From Penicillium oxalicum (taxonomy: Eukaryota; Ascomycota; Eurotiomycetes; Eurotiales; Aspergillaceae), in contig NC_064655.1 in NCBI RefSeq assembly GCF_001723175.1, positions 3,286,001-3,350,000 of the forward strand: a stretch of 64,000 bases of DNA, given 5' to 3'. Each line of letters opens with the position of its first letter. The stretch's first letter is position 1. This document shows, piece after piece, positions 36,677 through 47,493 of the stretch. The position numbers and the translations under genes are program-made. A model generated the notes under the pieces. It searched no databases and was not told where the DNA came from. It worked only from the letters and a program-made list of their open reading frames with translations.

Positions 36677-38134
36677 ATTCAGACTACCGACACGACCCAT
36701 ACGGAAGTCATGGTTAACCATCGGTACGTACACTGAAATTGCGATAGATTTACACGTGCTATCGAGTGCACGGTGCCTTATTTTGGCGATTGCGTTTTCC
36801 ACCGCCTCAGAACCGCAAGGGTGAGAGATCCTACTGCGAACATCACATTCATGCGTATCTTAACGCCTAATATTCTTGTATTTTTTGTGAAACCATAGTT
36901 TATTCTGGCTATTCCACCACGCAGGACGATGTAAATATTCCCCATTCCAGCAGAGGATTGAATCTTTGATTGATTACCTACCATAGTCGTAGATTTTACA
37001 TCCATAGTCCCTCGAAGTATTCCATAGACTTGGATCCTGTAGGTTGCGGGCTCGCAGAGGGACTCTGCTCATCTTGATTCCGGACCGCAGATATCTGCAG
37101 ATCTGGAAGAGACCAGAAATCAAAAAGGCATCAAGGCCTTAGCAATGTTAGCAAGCTTTCTCAAGATGCCGGATAAACTATATAAGGTACTGTTTTAAAA
37201 TACGTATGCAGCTCCTGCCAGGCGCTCCAGGCGCAATCGTGTTCGGCCGGAGAGAGGAGAGAGAGAGAATTGCGACCTAGTCCTCTAGCAACCTCTCCAT
37301 CGAGGCTGTCACCTGTGAGGGTTAGATGGAGGCGATCGCAACCTGAGTACGTTGAAAACATGCAACACCCGTGAATAAAATTTCGAGTTTAACAACACAC
37401 CCAAAGAGAGTCTCTCGGAGATAGCAATGTAACTGTAGGCTGTTCTCCAATTTTCTCCATCAGATGGGTTCCCTCAACGACTGTAATAACCAGATCTACT
37501 GCTTGTTGACAAGGGACATGTACGGTGTACTGCGTAGTGTCTTCTCTACTGCACCAATCTTCTTTCTTTCACCGACTTTCCCTGAAGCTCTCAGCGAATG
37601 CGTTGCAAACCTGTATTGAAGATCGTGTGTGCGCCCTCTCAATCAAATGTTAGACTTTTGGTGGATGTACCCACACAACGGCCAAATTGACTCGCCGGGG
37701 CCCAAATGGCTCCATGCTGATCTCCACTAAGTCTGGCGACCGGGACGACCTCAAAGGCCTACCTATAGGTGTTGAGATTTGTCATCGTCATCCGTTTAGA
37801 AAGAGGAATGTTTAATAATCAGCGCGAGGTTGGATTTGGCTATGAAACCCCTGGATCGTGATAAGAAATTTGGCTCAGATAGAGTCCGACGGCTTCCATT
37901 GAATCAAATTTGTAACGAATGCATACTGATGATGTATGGACCGTGAGCGGAGGAAATCACGCATGCACATGCGGTGGCGCATCCCGTTTTTGCGCTCTAT
38001 GGTTGGAATTGTCCATGTTCCACATATAAGCCTCGCGTGAATCGTGAACGAGGGAATAGCGAATTCGAAAATCAACTCACAGGCAAAGTGCAAGAGACCT
38101 TTCTCGATTACAAGCCTCCGTTTTGATCGCAAGC
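36677..38134. other. Intergenic region
   Basis: No gene recognised between the bZIP and the SDR. The right end is the promoter of the AYR1-like gene. Confidence 0.6.
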
Positions 38135-39153
38135 ATGGGTCAGAAGACCGTTCTCATCACAGGTTGTAGTGAGGGTGGGATAGGTGACGCTCTTGCAAAA
38201 ACCTTCCACGAGAAGGGCTTTCGCGTGTTCGCCAGTGCTCGGAATACCGCCAAAGTCCAGCATCTCAAGGGGATGGGCCTCGATATTGTACAACTAGATG
38301 TCACTGATGACATGTCGATCAAGAAAGCAGTGGCGACCTTCAAGACTGCAACGGGTGGGCATCTAGATTTTCTGGTCAACAACTCGGGCGCGGGTAGGCT
38401 TCATGACCTGACAGGAACCTGACAAGGAGCAAAGGCGCTGACCCCTCCGGGAAAAGGCTATGCTATGCCTTTCTTAGATTCGGACTTATCGGTCGCAAAG
38501 AAGATGTTCGACGTGAATGTCTTTGCCGTCGTCGCCGTGACTCAAGCGTTTGCACCGCTTCTGATCGCCGCCAAGGGAACGATCATCAATATTGGATCGA
38601 TTCTGGGGATAATGCCCCTTCCCTGGCAGGGGTACTACAATGCAAGCAAAGCTGCTGTGGCGATTATCACCGACCAGATGCGTATTGAGTTTGCTCCTTG
38701 GGGAGTTGGCGCGATTCTCGTCACCACGGGAGCCATCAAGACCAAATTCTTTGAAAACCTTCCTATCGCACCACGACTGCCAGAGAACTCTCTATATTAC
38801 CCTGCCAAGGATTTGGTCGAACCTGCATTGTCTGGATCGGAGCAGGAGAAGAATTCGATGGATGTCGATGCTTATGCCGAGAAGGTGGTGAGGAACGCAA
38901 TGCGTTCGAGCCCTAAGAAGCATCTCTGGTCCGGGGGAGCAACTTTGGTGACTTGGCTGGCCTCAACATTCGGCTGGTCGACCATCTGGGTTCGTCATTT
39001 TCCCTTCCCTTCTATTCAACATCCAGATGATCAGTGATCTGCAGTTCTCTAACTTGTACATTCCAGGACATGATGCTGCCTCCTATCGTCCACATGCCGG
39101 AGATTACGAAGAAGATCAGAGCCGTACAGAAGACTGGAGCAAGGGCAAGTTGA
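38135..39153 (+). CDS. AYR1-like short-chain dehydrogenase/reductase
   Basis: Predicted 292-residue NADPH-dependent reductase, most like fungal 1-acyldihydroxyacetone-phosphate reductases (Ayr1), which act on lipid particles and the ER in phospholipid synthesis. Three exons fit: 38135-38393, 38457-38989 and 39067-39153 (879 nt). The cofactor motif is VLITGCSEGGIGDALA with FRVFASARN following; then NNSGAG, the catalytic Ser in GSILGIMPLPWQ and the Tyr/Lys pair in YYNASKAAVA. A hydrophobic C-terminal segment (LVTWLASTFGWSTIW) could be membrane-associating. The last exon gives DMMLPPIVHMPEITKK. Ayr1-like SDRs are also recruited into metabolite clusters, so a local role with the other oxidoreductases is possible but unproven. 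Confidence 0.88.
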
Positions 39154-41087
39154 TCGGATCCATGTCCCGGAACGAATTGAACATGTAAACTTCGAAGTGT
39201 TTTTGAACCATTCGACGATCTCTCTGTCGTGTACATTTCCGGTGCTTGATTGAAAGTCGACATTATCGTTGTGGATGCGTATCTGACCGCGCAAGTGGTT
39301 TGTTTTCTCCAGTCTGAATACTTATCATGTCTTTCTTGTTTTTGATTACTTTATTGGATATTCTAAAACTCTGTGATCAGAGTCCTTCTAATTCGACCAC
39401 TCTGTCCTTCTACAAACTTCCTCTTAGCTCAAAACTGTGAATAGCACACACTTTGCAGTATTCTCATGCGCAAAAATCTGATGAGCATGAAGCTCCAGCG
39501 TCTCTTTCGTATGACGTATCTCGCCCCTAATGATACAAAGACAATTGATCTTTATTTGAACTCATACACGATTCAAAGAGCGGGAAGAATACTAGTATCA
39601 GGAGACTTGGCCGTGAAGAGAATGTTCGCAAAGCTGTGATACGTCTCTGAGAGATGAGATGTCTGCGCAGGAAGCAGTGATCCAGCTGGGCTGTCCGTAA
39701 TATTAAACTGCAACATAACAATCCTTAGCGAGGCTGATTTAAAGCTCACAATCGATGATTGAAGTGACAGGTGCTTACTGAAAGGTCTACAAGCCACGGT
39801 GGGACAAAAGGGCTTTCTTCAAATCATCCACGATAAACCGCCCATGGGGCGCGCTTCTACATATTATGCATGGCTGAGATCACAGCCAGTTCCGCATTAG
39901 ATAGAGGTAATTTTCTCGGAAAGAAAGAATGTCATTTTCCGCTGATCATTTTCTGCTTCGTCCAATTGCTGTTCAAGGCTGGTAGGGCTATGTCTGCGCG
40001 GGCTTCGGGTGAGCCCATCGACAAAGGCTAAGATTGAGACTTTCTCAACAGCTTGTTACCACCTCGGTCTACTGCCAAAACTTTGAGAAACGTCGCAGCT
40101 GGCTTTTGAACACAAAACTTCGCATACGGAATCTAAAATAAGAGTGTCTTACGAGACAACGATGGACGTCTGGTTTCCGTTGCAGAAGAAAATGATAGAG
40201 CATCTCAAGAGTTTCCAGGTCCCTGTCCCCTGTCCTCTCAAGAAAGCTCGCCATACACACACAAAGCAATTTCTCTTGCCCTGTCGCGACTTTGGTCATC
40301 AATTATTGCCCGCATTTCAAGTCTGGTGGAAATGGTCATTGACAACCGGTCGGAGCACACTCGGGCGGTTGACTGATCAGTCCAATACCCCCCATAGCGG
40401 CAATGGTCCGACACTCGACCCTTTTGAGCTGGAGCAACTCCGTGGATATACTAAGCTGGACCTAAGAAATGAAACTGTCCTGACATTCTCACATGGTCGA
40501 GTCATTTTCTGTACCCTCGCTCATGGAAGGATGGTATGTTTACAAGAGGTCTTCTGGAACGAAGGCGGCTCTAGGAGCAAAGTGAATCTGTCATGCAACC
40601 CACACCACGGAGACATTTTTGCCTAACAAAGGATTTTATCGTTCAGACCTGACGGTAGAAACCAAATAAGCAATCGTGATATTTCTGTTTTACCTGGCCA
40701 CTGAAAGAGGTCACCTATACAGAAAATAGGGTCATTGTCCTCAGGTTGCTATTTGCGTCCACGGTTCAGTACCGCTATAACACCGCAGATAGAGGTCGGA
40801 GATCGGACACCTTCGAGTGCGAGTCACCCGAAAGCCATCGAATCTACTTCTTCTTATTACAACAAGAAGTGCGCCCGAGAAAACGTTTTGCCTCTCCCGT
40901 GTGGTCTGGCGGTGCTCACCAACAGATCAACTTTTTCGGTTTCAACAGCCCAAGTCCGTTTCACCATCATTTGTTTTTGCTTATCTTCCGGTGGCCCGCA
41001 CAACTATTTCCAGGGCCATAAGGATAAGACGTCCAAGAGCTGAGACAAAAGAGCGATTCCGCTCTGAGCAACGGCCCAATACTTTTC
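39154..41087. other. Convergent intergenic region
   Basis: 3' flanks of the AYR1-like SDR and the Zn2Cys6 gene. An open frame at 40144-40626 (no ATG at its start) was considered and not called. Confidence 0.5.
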
Positions 41088-42323
41088 TCAGTATCCGTAG
41101 ACCTCTAGCAGAAGCTTGATGGGATCGTCCACGACCTTGGCAGGCCACTCCAACCACTCCGCCCACTCTGCGCCTAAAAAGTCCCTCGTGGACTGGATGA
41201 TGAAGTGCCCACCATCCCCAATCATCCATGATTCTTTACAACATTGCAGTAGAATGGCATAATGAGCAAGAATCACCAGCGCTTCTGGCCTTCGCTGTAG
41301 CAGGAGATCGTTATACTCTGGGCACACAAGTAAGGGCCATCCTGCACCGAAAAATCTGGAGCCCGCAAGTGCGGCCGGTATGAACGCATTCGCTGAGACT
41401 TGCAATTGCTCAATAGCCTGCGTGTATATCCCCGTGAGAGTGGGTCCTAGATTCGCCGCCTGAATAAGTCTCGAGAGTTTCGCACATCCCGGCCCCAATC
41501 GCCCATCGAAATGATGCTGGCGTTCACCATCGACCAAGAAGATTTTGAGGACGGACTGGTGTAACATGCTCCAGGCTTGATTGCAAATTGCTCTGACGCC
41601 CTGATGAAGCCGAAAGCAGTGCACAAACTTATCAATAAAGTGGGCGAAAGAATTATTGTTGTGCACCAACGCGTCACAGAGCGCATGTAAGCCCAGAAAT
41701 GACGAGAACACGAGGGCCGGAACGCACGATTCTTGGTGGATCACGAGTCCTCCCTCTTGGAAGATGGTGAGGGCGTACGTCTGTAGTTGAGTGGCATGGT
41801 TTCGGTATTGTTCGCACCGCTCTGGGTGCTTTGTACTGAGGTGTAAGGCGCTGAAGGCGAGCAGTTCATTCGCCATATACGGTTCTTTCAGTAGGTGTGG
41901 TATCAGGCCAACAAGATCCACGTTGCCCACCTTTGCCTCAAGCCCAGGTAACGTGTCGCTTAATAGGTGATAAAAGAGTTCCATATGCAGCATATTCACT
42001 GGTTGACCTTCAGGGTATACTGACCCCTGCCCCGGACTACTTGGTCTCCTCGGTAGGCTTGTCGAGGATGAGAGGGACGCCGATACCGCAGAGTCTCTCA
42101 GCGAGTCTGCACGCCGTGGTTTTACGGACACGTTGATTCCGTACTCGCACACCCGCTCTGAGGCAATGCAATTGGAACATGTCGGACGGCTTTCATTGCA
42201 CTGCAAAAAACAGTAAGTTTGTGAGCCAATAGAAGGGGCAGCGTGGTGGGACTGGACTTTTATATGGCGGCGCTTGCACTCGATACATCCATTCCTGGAC
42301 TTTTTGTGCGCCCTGCGTGGCAT
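41088..42323 (-). CDS. Zn2Cys6 fungal transcription factor
   Basis: Predicted 392-residue nuclear regulator of the binuclear zinc cluster class. The N-terminal cluster is spread over two exons: SRNGCIECKRRHIK from exon 1 (42323-42258) and CNESRPTCSNCIASERVCEY from exon 2 (42200-41088), giving the six cysteines. The 57-nt intron between them (GTCCAG...TTGCAG) is in frame and free of stops, so a naive translation inserts 19 extra residues between the second and third cysteine. The rest is the alpha-helical fungal regulatory region of the type seen in Upc2/sterol-regulator-like proteins (LFYHLLSDTLPGLE, LLAFSALHLSTKHPE, FFGAGWPLLVCPEYNDLLL). The protein is at the short end for the class. Two TACGCGTA sites lie upstream. 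Target genes are unknown; the neighbouring oxidoreductases are candidates. Confidence 0.9.
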   Translation of the reverse strand: MPRRAHKKSRNGCIECKRRHIKVQSHHAAPSIGSQTYCFLQCNESRPTCSNCIASERVCEYGINVSVKPRRADSLRDSAVSASLSSSTSLPRRPSSPGQGSVYPEGQPVNMLHMELFYHLLSDTLPGLEAKVGNVDLVGLIPHLLKEPYMANELLAFSALHLSTKHPERCEQYRNHATQLQTYALTIFQEGGLVIHQESCVPALVFSSFLGLHALCDALVHNNNSFAHFIDKFVHCFRLHQGVRAICNQAWSMLHQSVLKIFLVDGERQHHFDGRLGPGCAKLSRLIQAANLGPTLTGIYTQAIEQLQVSANAFIPAALAGSRFFGAGWPLLVCPEYNDLLLQRRPEALVILAHYAILLQCCKESWMIGDGGHFIIQSTRDFLGAEWAEWLEWPAKVVDDPIKLLLEVYGY

Positions 42324-42488
42324 TGTGGGAAAGCTAAGACAGCTTCACGCAGCGAACCTATGAAGATTCAGGAAAGACGAAATTTTTCTTGGCTACCAAG
42401 TGAGCAGACGTTGGTAGATCGAAATTGATCGCCGAATGAGGTGCCAGATCTTCCGAGCTATACGGACTCGCGGACTGGTCAGTCAGCA

Positions 42489-42658
42489 TACGCGTAAAAA
42501 GACATGCGCTTTTCTTTTCTTTCTGCTGAAGACCTGACGACAAGAGGGAGACGAAGTATCCAAATTGGCCACCTCCGGCGACTCAGAAGCATATCGATAG
42601 CAGCGCCTTGTGACTGGCCGGCCGTGGACGAATAGGATGAATCGGACAGATACGCGTA
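42489..42658. promoter_or_regulatory. Two TACGCGTA palindromes upstream of the Zn2Cys6 gene
   Basis: TACGCGTA occurs at 42489-42496 and 42651-42658, 166 and 328 bp upstream of the start codon. Each contains ACGCGT, the core bound by MBF-type cell-cycle regulators. A regulatory role is inference; only the repeated 8-mer is seen. Confidence 0.35.
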
Positions 42659-43190
42659 TGCACAGACCATCTCATCGACAGCGCCACAATATTGAAGAAA
42701 ATCACGTTCTTTCTGGGCAAAATGATAGGCTCAGATGAGAAAGTTACGGAATCGTATTTTCTGACGAACAGAGTTGTGGATGGGGGTACTTAGGATACTA
42801 TTGAATCACCACCTTCGGTGGTGGGTCGACTTCACCCAGCAGCCGGTTGCCATTCCACATAATTACGGATTGGAGGGTATTCAAGTGTTCAACCAAGACA
42901 TTACGACTCTCGCGCCTAAACGGACCTTAATTTGGATATGATTATAGTAGTTGATCGTTCGTAACTAATTTCACCTTCCTACGTATGAACTTTGATTCAA
43001 GGCCCTTATCTTGTCAACCTTTACTCAGCGCTGTAATGGTTATTAGAAGTACAATAGAGAAAAAAAATTGTAATGTCACTTCGGGTCGGTACTTATTTAC
43101 ACGGCCGACCGGGTTTGGACCATTTCAAGTGCAGTAATTCTTTATATCTACTTTGAATATGACAATTTTCACTTCATCTAGCAAATAAGT

Positions 43191-43264
43191 GGCCGGATGG
43201 TGTAGTTGGTTATCACGTATCGTTAACACCGATAAGGTCCTGGGATCGAGCCCCAGTCTGGTCA
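43191..43264 (+). tRNA. tRNA-Val (anticodon AAC)
   Basis: Intact 74-nt cloverleaf without intron. The acceptor stem GGCCGGA pairs with TCTGGTC (two G-U wobbles), with A as discriminator. The anticodon stem TATCG/CGATA is perfect around the loop TTAACAC, giving AAC for valine. The T-stem CTGGG/CCCAG is perfect. A-box (TGGTGTAGTTGG) and B-box-like (GGGATCGAGCC) sequences are present, and a T5 run at 43269-43273 fits a Pol III terminator. Confidence 0.9.
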
Positions 43265-43378
43265 TTAGTTTTTGTCTTTGCATCCTTTTTTTATTAATTA
43301 GTCCACAACTTTGCTTGTGATCCCTTATTCGTCTTAGTTTTGTGGTGTTATGGTTTGCAGCCCCTTCACAGGAAAAAT

Positions 43379-43420
43379 GGCCGGACAGTGTATTTGGTTA
43401 TTTCATATCTTTTGCCTACC
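43379..43420 (+). pseudogene. Degraded 5' half-copy of the tRNA-Val gene
   Basis: GGCCGGACAGTGTATTTGG at 43379 matches the first 19 nt of the tRNA-Val gene 188 bp upstream at 16 positions (GGCCGGATGGTGTAGTTGG), and similarity continues weakly to the anticodon region. No T-arm follows. It cannot fold as a tRNA and probably is a truncated duplicate. Confidence 0.6.
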
Positions 43421-43690
43421 GTGGACCCCTAAATCAGGTATAGCGCCCTAAATCAAGATTGGCCCGGTGCGTAGTGTCCGGGCGCAGTACGAAGAAGTAT
43501 ACATAGTATTAGGTCCTTCGGCCTATAACTAGCGTACACAAGTATCATCTTTCTTTATTTCTCTCTTCGTTATTTAAGAACCTTAGGGGATTCTTCCTCC
43601 CTCTCCGAAATTTCTGAATATCTATTAGCTTTATACCTACTGTAGTGGGGGATTCGGTTGCATGTACTTAATTGCGGAGTAGAGGTGCGG
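43421..43690. mobile_element. LTR-like sequence beside tRNA-Val (possible solo LTR)
   Basis: Starts TGGACCCCTAAATCAGG directly after the tRNA half-copy, contains a promoter-like segment (TATAACTAGCGTACACAAG, then pyrimidine-rich TCTTTCTTTATTTCTCTC) and could end at ...GGTTGCA. This layout and the position next to a Pol III gene recall a solo LTR, but no paired LTR, primer-binding site or target duplication was confirmed. Confidence 0.25.
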
Positions 43691-45218
43691 TTCGGTAGAT
43701 GTGGTGGCCTTATAGCCTTACGGAGTAAGTAAGGATATCAGTGGTCGCAACGCCTGTTTGGGAGCATCATCATTTTTCTTGATCAACAACTGGAATGCAA
43801 GTTCGAGGACAGATTTGAGACGGGCTTTACAGTCGGATTCTGTTACACTTACAATGACACACTCTTTATGGCTTCTACTTGCTGCAGCCCATGGCAACGT
43901 GCTGAGAGGTGTTGTACGGTCGGACTGGAGGATCTCTAGACGTGCGTGCTGGTGGTATTGGTTTGGTTCCTCTATGACTCGACCTGTCTGGTGAGATCAG
44001 ACTGCCGTGAGCATTCCCCTCTTCACTACTTAATTATCCTGCACTGATTTTCTAGAACAAAACGGTCTCTAAATAACACATTGATTCTCAAACAGGATAC
44101 AAGGTCAAAGTGAATCCTTGTATCTGCACTAAGGCTGTTACTAGTAATAAGATCGCCCGTGACTAGCAAACAAAATTCCAAACACATAGCTAATAGAATT
44201 AGAAGGATCAATCGCTATCTAGCCTGGATGTTATTCTCGCGGAAATCTTTCATATAATGACTGACTTTCTCTTACACTCCGATCCACTTGAACTAAGCCT
44301 CGTGCGCAAAAGCGTCTGTACAATCACTAAGCCAGCTCTCTAATCGAAGATTGAATGAGGAGCGGCAAGTTGAACAATCATCCACTGGAGAGCGGCAACA
44401 CCTATCATGGGCTCCCAACGCTGACAACATTATGTGTCCGCTATGACCACAACATTCCATGCGCGAGACTCTACGGAAGGGTTGTCCAAACTGCAAGAGC
44501 CATACGGTATCTATGCTTGCTAAGCTCTTGCTCAATGACTCTGAATAAGAGTCCAAGAGATCGACACTCGTTCCTTCTCGTTTGGACCTATGGATTATCG
44601 TTAAATGTGCCGCCGTCTAGGTTGTCCTGAGTATGCTTTTGTTTTCCCAGAGTGACTATGTACCTCGCTGTTTCCAATATTAATTTGCCGTCCATGCAAT
44701 GAACATCAGTTGAACAGGGTAGATACAGCCACTGTGCAGCTTACTATAAATGCCATTCCTCGCAGGGCCCGAAAATACAGGCAGTTGAAAGAGCGCGCTA
44801 TATTGTACTCTTGTACAGTGACCTCATTTAAGATACAGAGAGTCTATGGAAAACATAGTCGCAAGGCCTGCGCGCCTTAGCTGAAACCCAGAACATGGGA
44901 TTCCTGTCGCATATAGCAAATCGTCTGTGGAGAGAGACGAGGGCTAGTTATTGACGTTTAGGGAATGTCACAGACGAAGGTTTAAGTACTGGGCGTCGAA
45001 TCCTAAGTTTCGCAGAGCCGCCAATTTTGTAATAGATGCGGCGGCTTTTGGTATCACCTCGTTTCGGATTTGACCAACCAATCGTATGGACACCGACTCC
45101 GCGAGGCCCTACCGCGAGGCTCTCAACATATAAGTAGTGCGATATGTGAAGGACTGTTCCAACCTAACGATCTCACCGCCCTTCGCAATTCATATACTTG
45201 AGAAATTTTGCCCGCGAA

Positions 45219-46081
45219 ATGGGGACCTCGCAAAGGATCGAGCTACTCCAAGCCGAAGTTGACGAGACCGACCAAAGCTTTTTTCGCCTTCTGATCGACA
45301 ATCAGTCCATTAAATACATTACCATCGATCCTGGCATCTAGAGCGCCGAAGATATGTGCTTTGGCCCTTCTCTAGTCTCGATCTTGCCAGACCTTCCACC
45401 GGGAGACTGGAACGATGGGTTGGTTACCAAAGACGCTACCGGCCAAGCATATTTTGCTTCCGTTAAGTTAACCCAATTCCCTGGGGTGGAAAACCACTGG
45501 CATGAAACATATGTGGACTGCTTGGAGCTTTCATTCGTACGAAAATTACGGACGGGGCTCTACGAAGTCAACTGCCCATCCGTCGATGGCTCTCTCGTCA
45601 CTAAGTTCGCCCGTTTCCCCTGGGAAATTCAATACATTGAGAACGAAACCTCCGCATATCAATGGATAACGGGGTATGGCATCGGACCCCGGTTTCCAGG
45701 TCACTTGACCGAAAATAGCCGAGTGATCGGATTTTTAATGGAATACATATCCAATGCGAGGCACGCGGACGCTCAGGATGTTGGTATCTGCAGGGAGGTC
45801 TTGTCCCAGCTACATGGCATAGGGATCCTTCATGGCGATACAAATCGATTTAACTTCCTCATCCACGACTATCTTGTCGTCACTTTTGATCGCACTGCGT
45901 CGCTAGCTTTTGAGACCAAGGAGGTCTTTGAGGGCTATTGTGTTTAGCTCTCCCTGTGTCGAGCCAATCTCTGAGGTCTTCGCACGGTTCCCACAATCAT
46001 TTGGAGGCGGCGAGCCTGGAGGACTTGGATAAGAAGCTGAAGCGGGAATCATATCCCCCTCGCGTTATCTGTCGCAGGTAG
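45219..46081 (+). pseudogene. Kinase-like protein gene broken by a nonsense codon
   Basis: The sequence belongs to a fungal family of small kinase-fold proteins, often mislabelled alpha-galactosidase A. An ATG at 45219 opens a frame reading MGTSQRIELLQAEVDETDQ and ending at an in-frame TAG (45339-45341, codon 41). The same frame continues beyond it with SAEDMCFGPSLVSILPDLPP, which is clearly the same protein. Conserved pieces include IGFLMEYISNARHADAQD and the catalytic-loop-like LHGIGILHGDTNRFNFL. After the TGTTTAG stop at 45945, a family-like tail (LEDLDKKLKRESYPPRV) lies in another frame, ending at 46081. One nonsense codon plus a frame change indicates decay. Re-initiation at the Met of residue 46 (45354) would give a 197-residue product lacking both ends. 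Confidence 0.75.
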
Positions 46082-46902
46082 CTGTTTGTACGTATGGTAT
46101 TTCTCCGTTTGTATTCCTTACTCGGGGTGAGATGTAGCGATGTAGCTAATTAAAGATAAGTCAAAGTTCTCTCTTGTCTTATTGCGCGTATGACCCTAAT
46201 GTTGGTGAACCGACGTGGAAACCTCAGATGTGCTTCGGAGCGGCTCAGCGGGGTACGTCGATCTTTCATCAAAGACAGGCGTATGGAGTGAATATGAAAG
46301 ATAAAAGGACGTTCATTGTATTTTCTCCAGTAATGAAAGAGATAGATCGAATGAACGCCAGCTTCTGATGCCGCGACTCACTCCGTCAGAAATTAAAATT
46401 ATCTAGTGGATGATGACGGCATCTATGTAAATGAGTGTCTTCCATCTGTGGTTTATCCAATTGAATTTCTTCTGAAGAAATTATTGGCAGTGCAAAGATG
46501 TTGTCAGAAGAGAAACGGCACAAAAGATCGCTGGTGGCTTGACGTACTCGGGGACCGCAAGGTTCATGGACGGAAGCATCTACTTGACCGAGAAGAGTTC
46601 ATCAGGCGGTACGAGCGCTCTTCGAATGAGAGAGAGAAGCCTCGGTAGTTTTACCATAAAGACTCCGAGAAAAGTTCTTGCGATGACAGCAGTCACGCTG
46701 TAAACAACATAACAGAAACAATATGGAAAGAGACAGGCATCCTCGCCTTCCTTTTTTGCTCACAAAATGATGCTTGTTTGTTTACCCTCGTTTTCCTTCC
46801 GCTTTCCTCGCCTCTTCTCTTTCTCCTCTCCGTCTATCTCGCATATTGACTGCCTCAATCAGATTGCCCAATAACTTTTATTTTGTGATTAAAAACTTCA
46901 AG
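46082..46902. other. Intergenic region
   Basis: Short frames (46174-46368, 46406-46648) show no family resemblance. CT-rich sequence at 46770-46850 is likely the promoter/leader of the next gene. Confidence 0.5.
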
Positions 46903-47493
46903 ATGAATACATTTCAAACCCCTCCGCCGGCTATACCTACGTCCCAACCTCCTGCCGGCCTGAACGGCAACCAGATGATCACACTGGTGATCATCTGCTT
47001 GGCTATGATACTCATCTTTGTGGGTATCATAACTTGTTTGTGTTTTGGGCGTTTGGCGAGGTATGTGTGCATTTCTATGCTCATAACGAAGAAGACATTA
47101 GAAACCTTGAGATGAATTTGTCAAACTAATCTTGTTTTCAACAGAGTCAAGCGCCACGCCGATGCGGAGAGCGGCGCCCTCGAATTTGCGATCTGTCAGT
47201 CGAAGTGGAAAACACTGTTCGAATTCGGCCCGATTTTGCTGTTGCCATGCAGGGTCTTGTGCGGCTGGGGCAAGCCCGAAAAGCCCAAGCCAAACATTAT
47301 CTTGCAGCGGCCATTGGCTGAAGAGGCAGGAGGAGCTGAGGGAGCTGGCACAAGCTCTCGACCTATTGAGTGGTCCACTGAGACTGCAAACTTCACCGTA
47401 ATTCCTTCGGGGTATCGGATCGTTGACATTTGGACACGCACTCACCACTCCCACGCCGGCGCACAGAATGCCCAAGGGAATGCTACCAGTTAG
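46903..47493 (+). CDS. Small single-pass membrane protein of unknown function
   Basis: I do not recognise a family. Two exons, 46903-47060 and 47145-47493, join in phase (LAR|VKRHADAES) to give 168 residues. A proline-rich N-terminus (MNTFQTPPPAIPTSQPP) precedes one strong helix, ITLVIICLAMILIFVGIITC, and the C-terminal two thirds are soluble with a KPEKPKPN stretch and an Ala/Gly-rich acidic part. No cleavable signal peptide is seen, so the helix may be a signal anchor. The splice sites (GTATGT...AACAG) and a T/C-rich upstream region support a real gene, but expression evidence would be needed. It is convergent with the amine oxidase. Confidence 0.55.

Larger units (their letters stand above)
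42324..45218. other. Gene-poor region with tRNA and repeat relics
   Basis: No intact protein gene. Contains TACGCGTA sites, tRNA-Val, a degraded tRNA half-copy and LTR-like sequence, each listed separately. A frame at 43758-43994 contains LLLAAAHGNV, which recalls an ankyrin repeat, but nothing around it supports a full domain. The right end, with a TATA-like ACATATAAG at 45127-45135, is the promoter of the kinase-like pseudogene. Confidence 0.5.

Noticed and set aside
40144..40626. 160-codon open frame on the plus strand
   Set aside because: Begins with GTG rather than ATG and shows no recognisable domain; probably 3' flanking sequence.
43758..43994. Ankyrin-repeat-like fragment (LLLAAAHGNV)
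   Set aside because: A single ten-residue resemblance with no neighbouring repeats in any frame; too weak to call a pseudogene.
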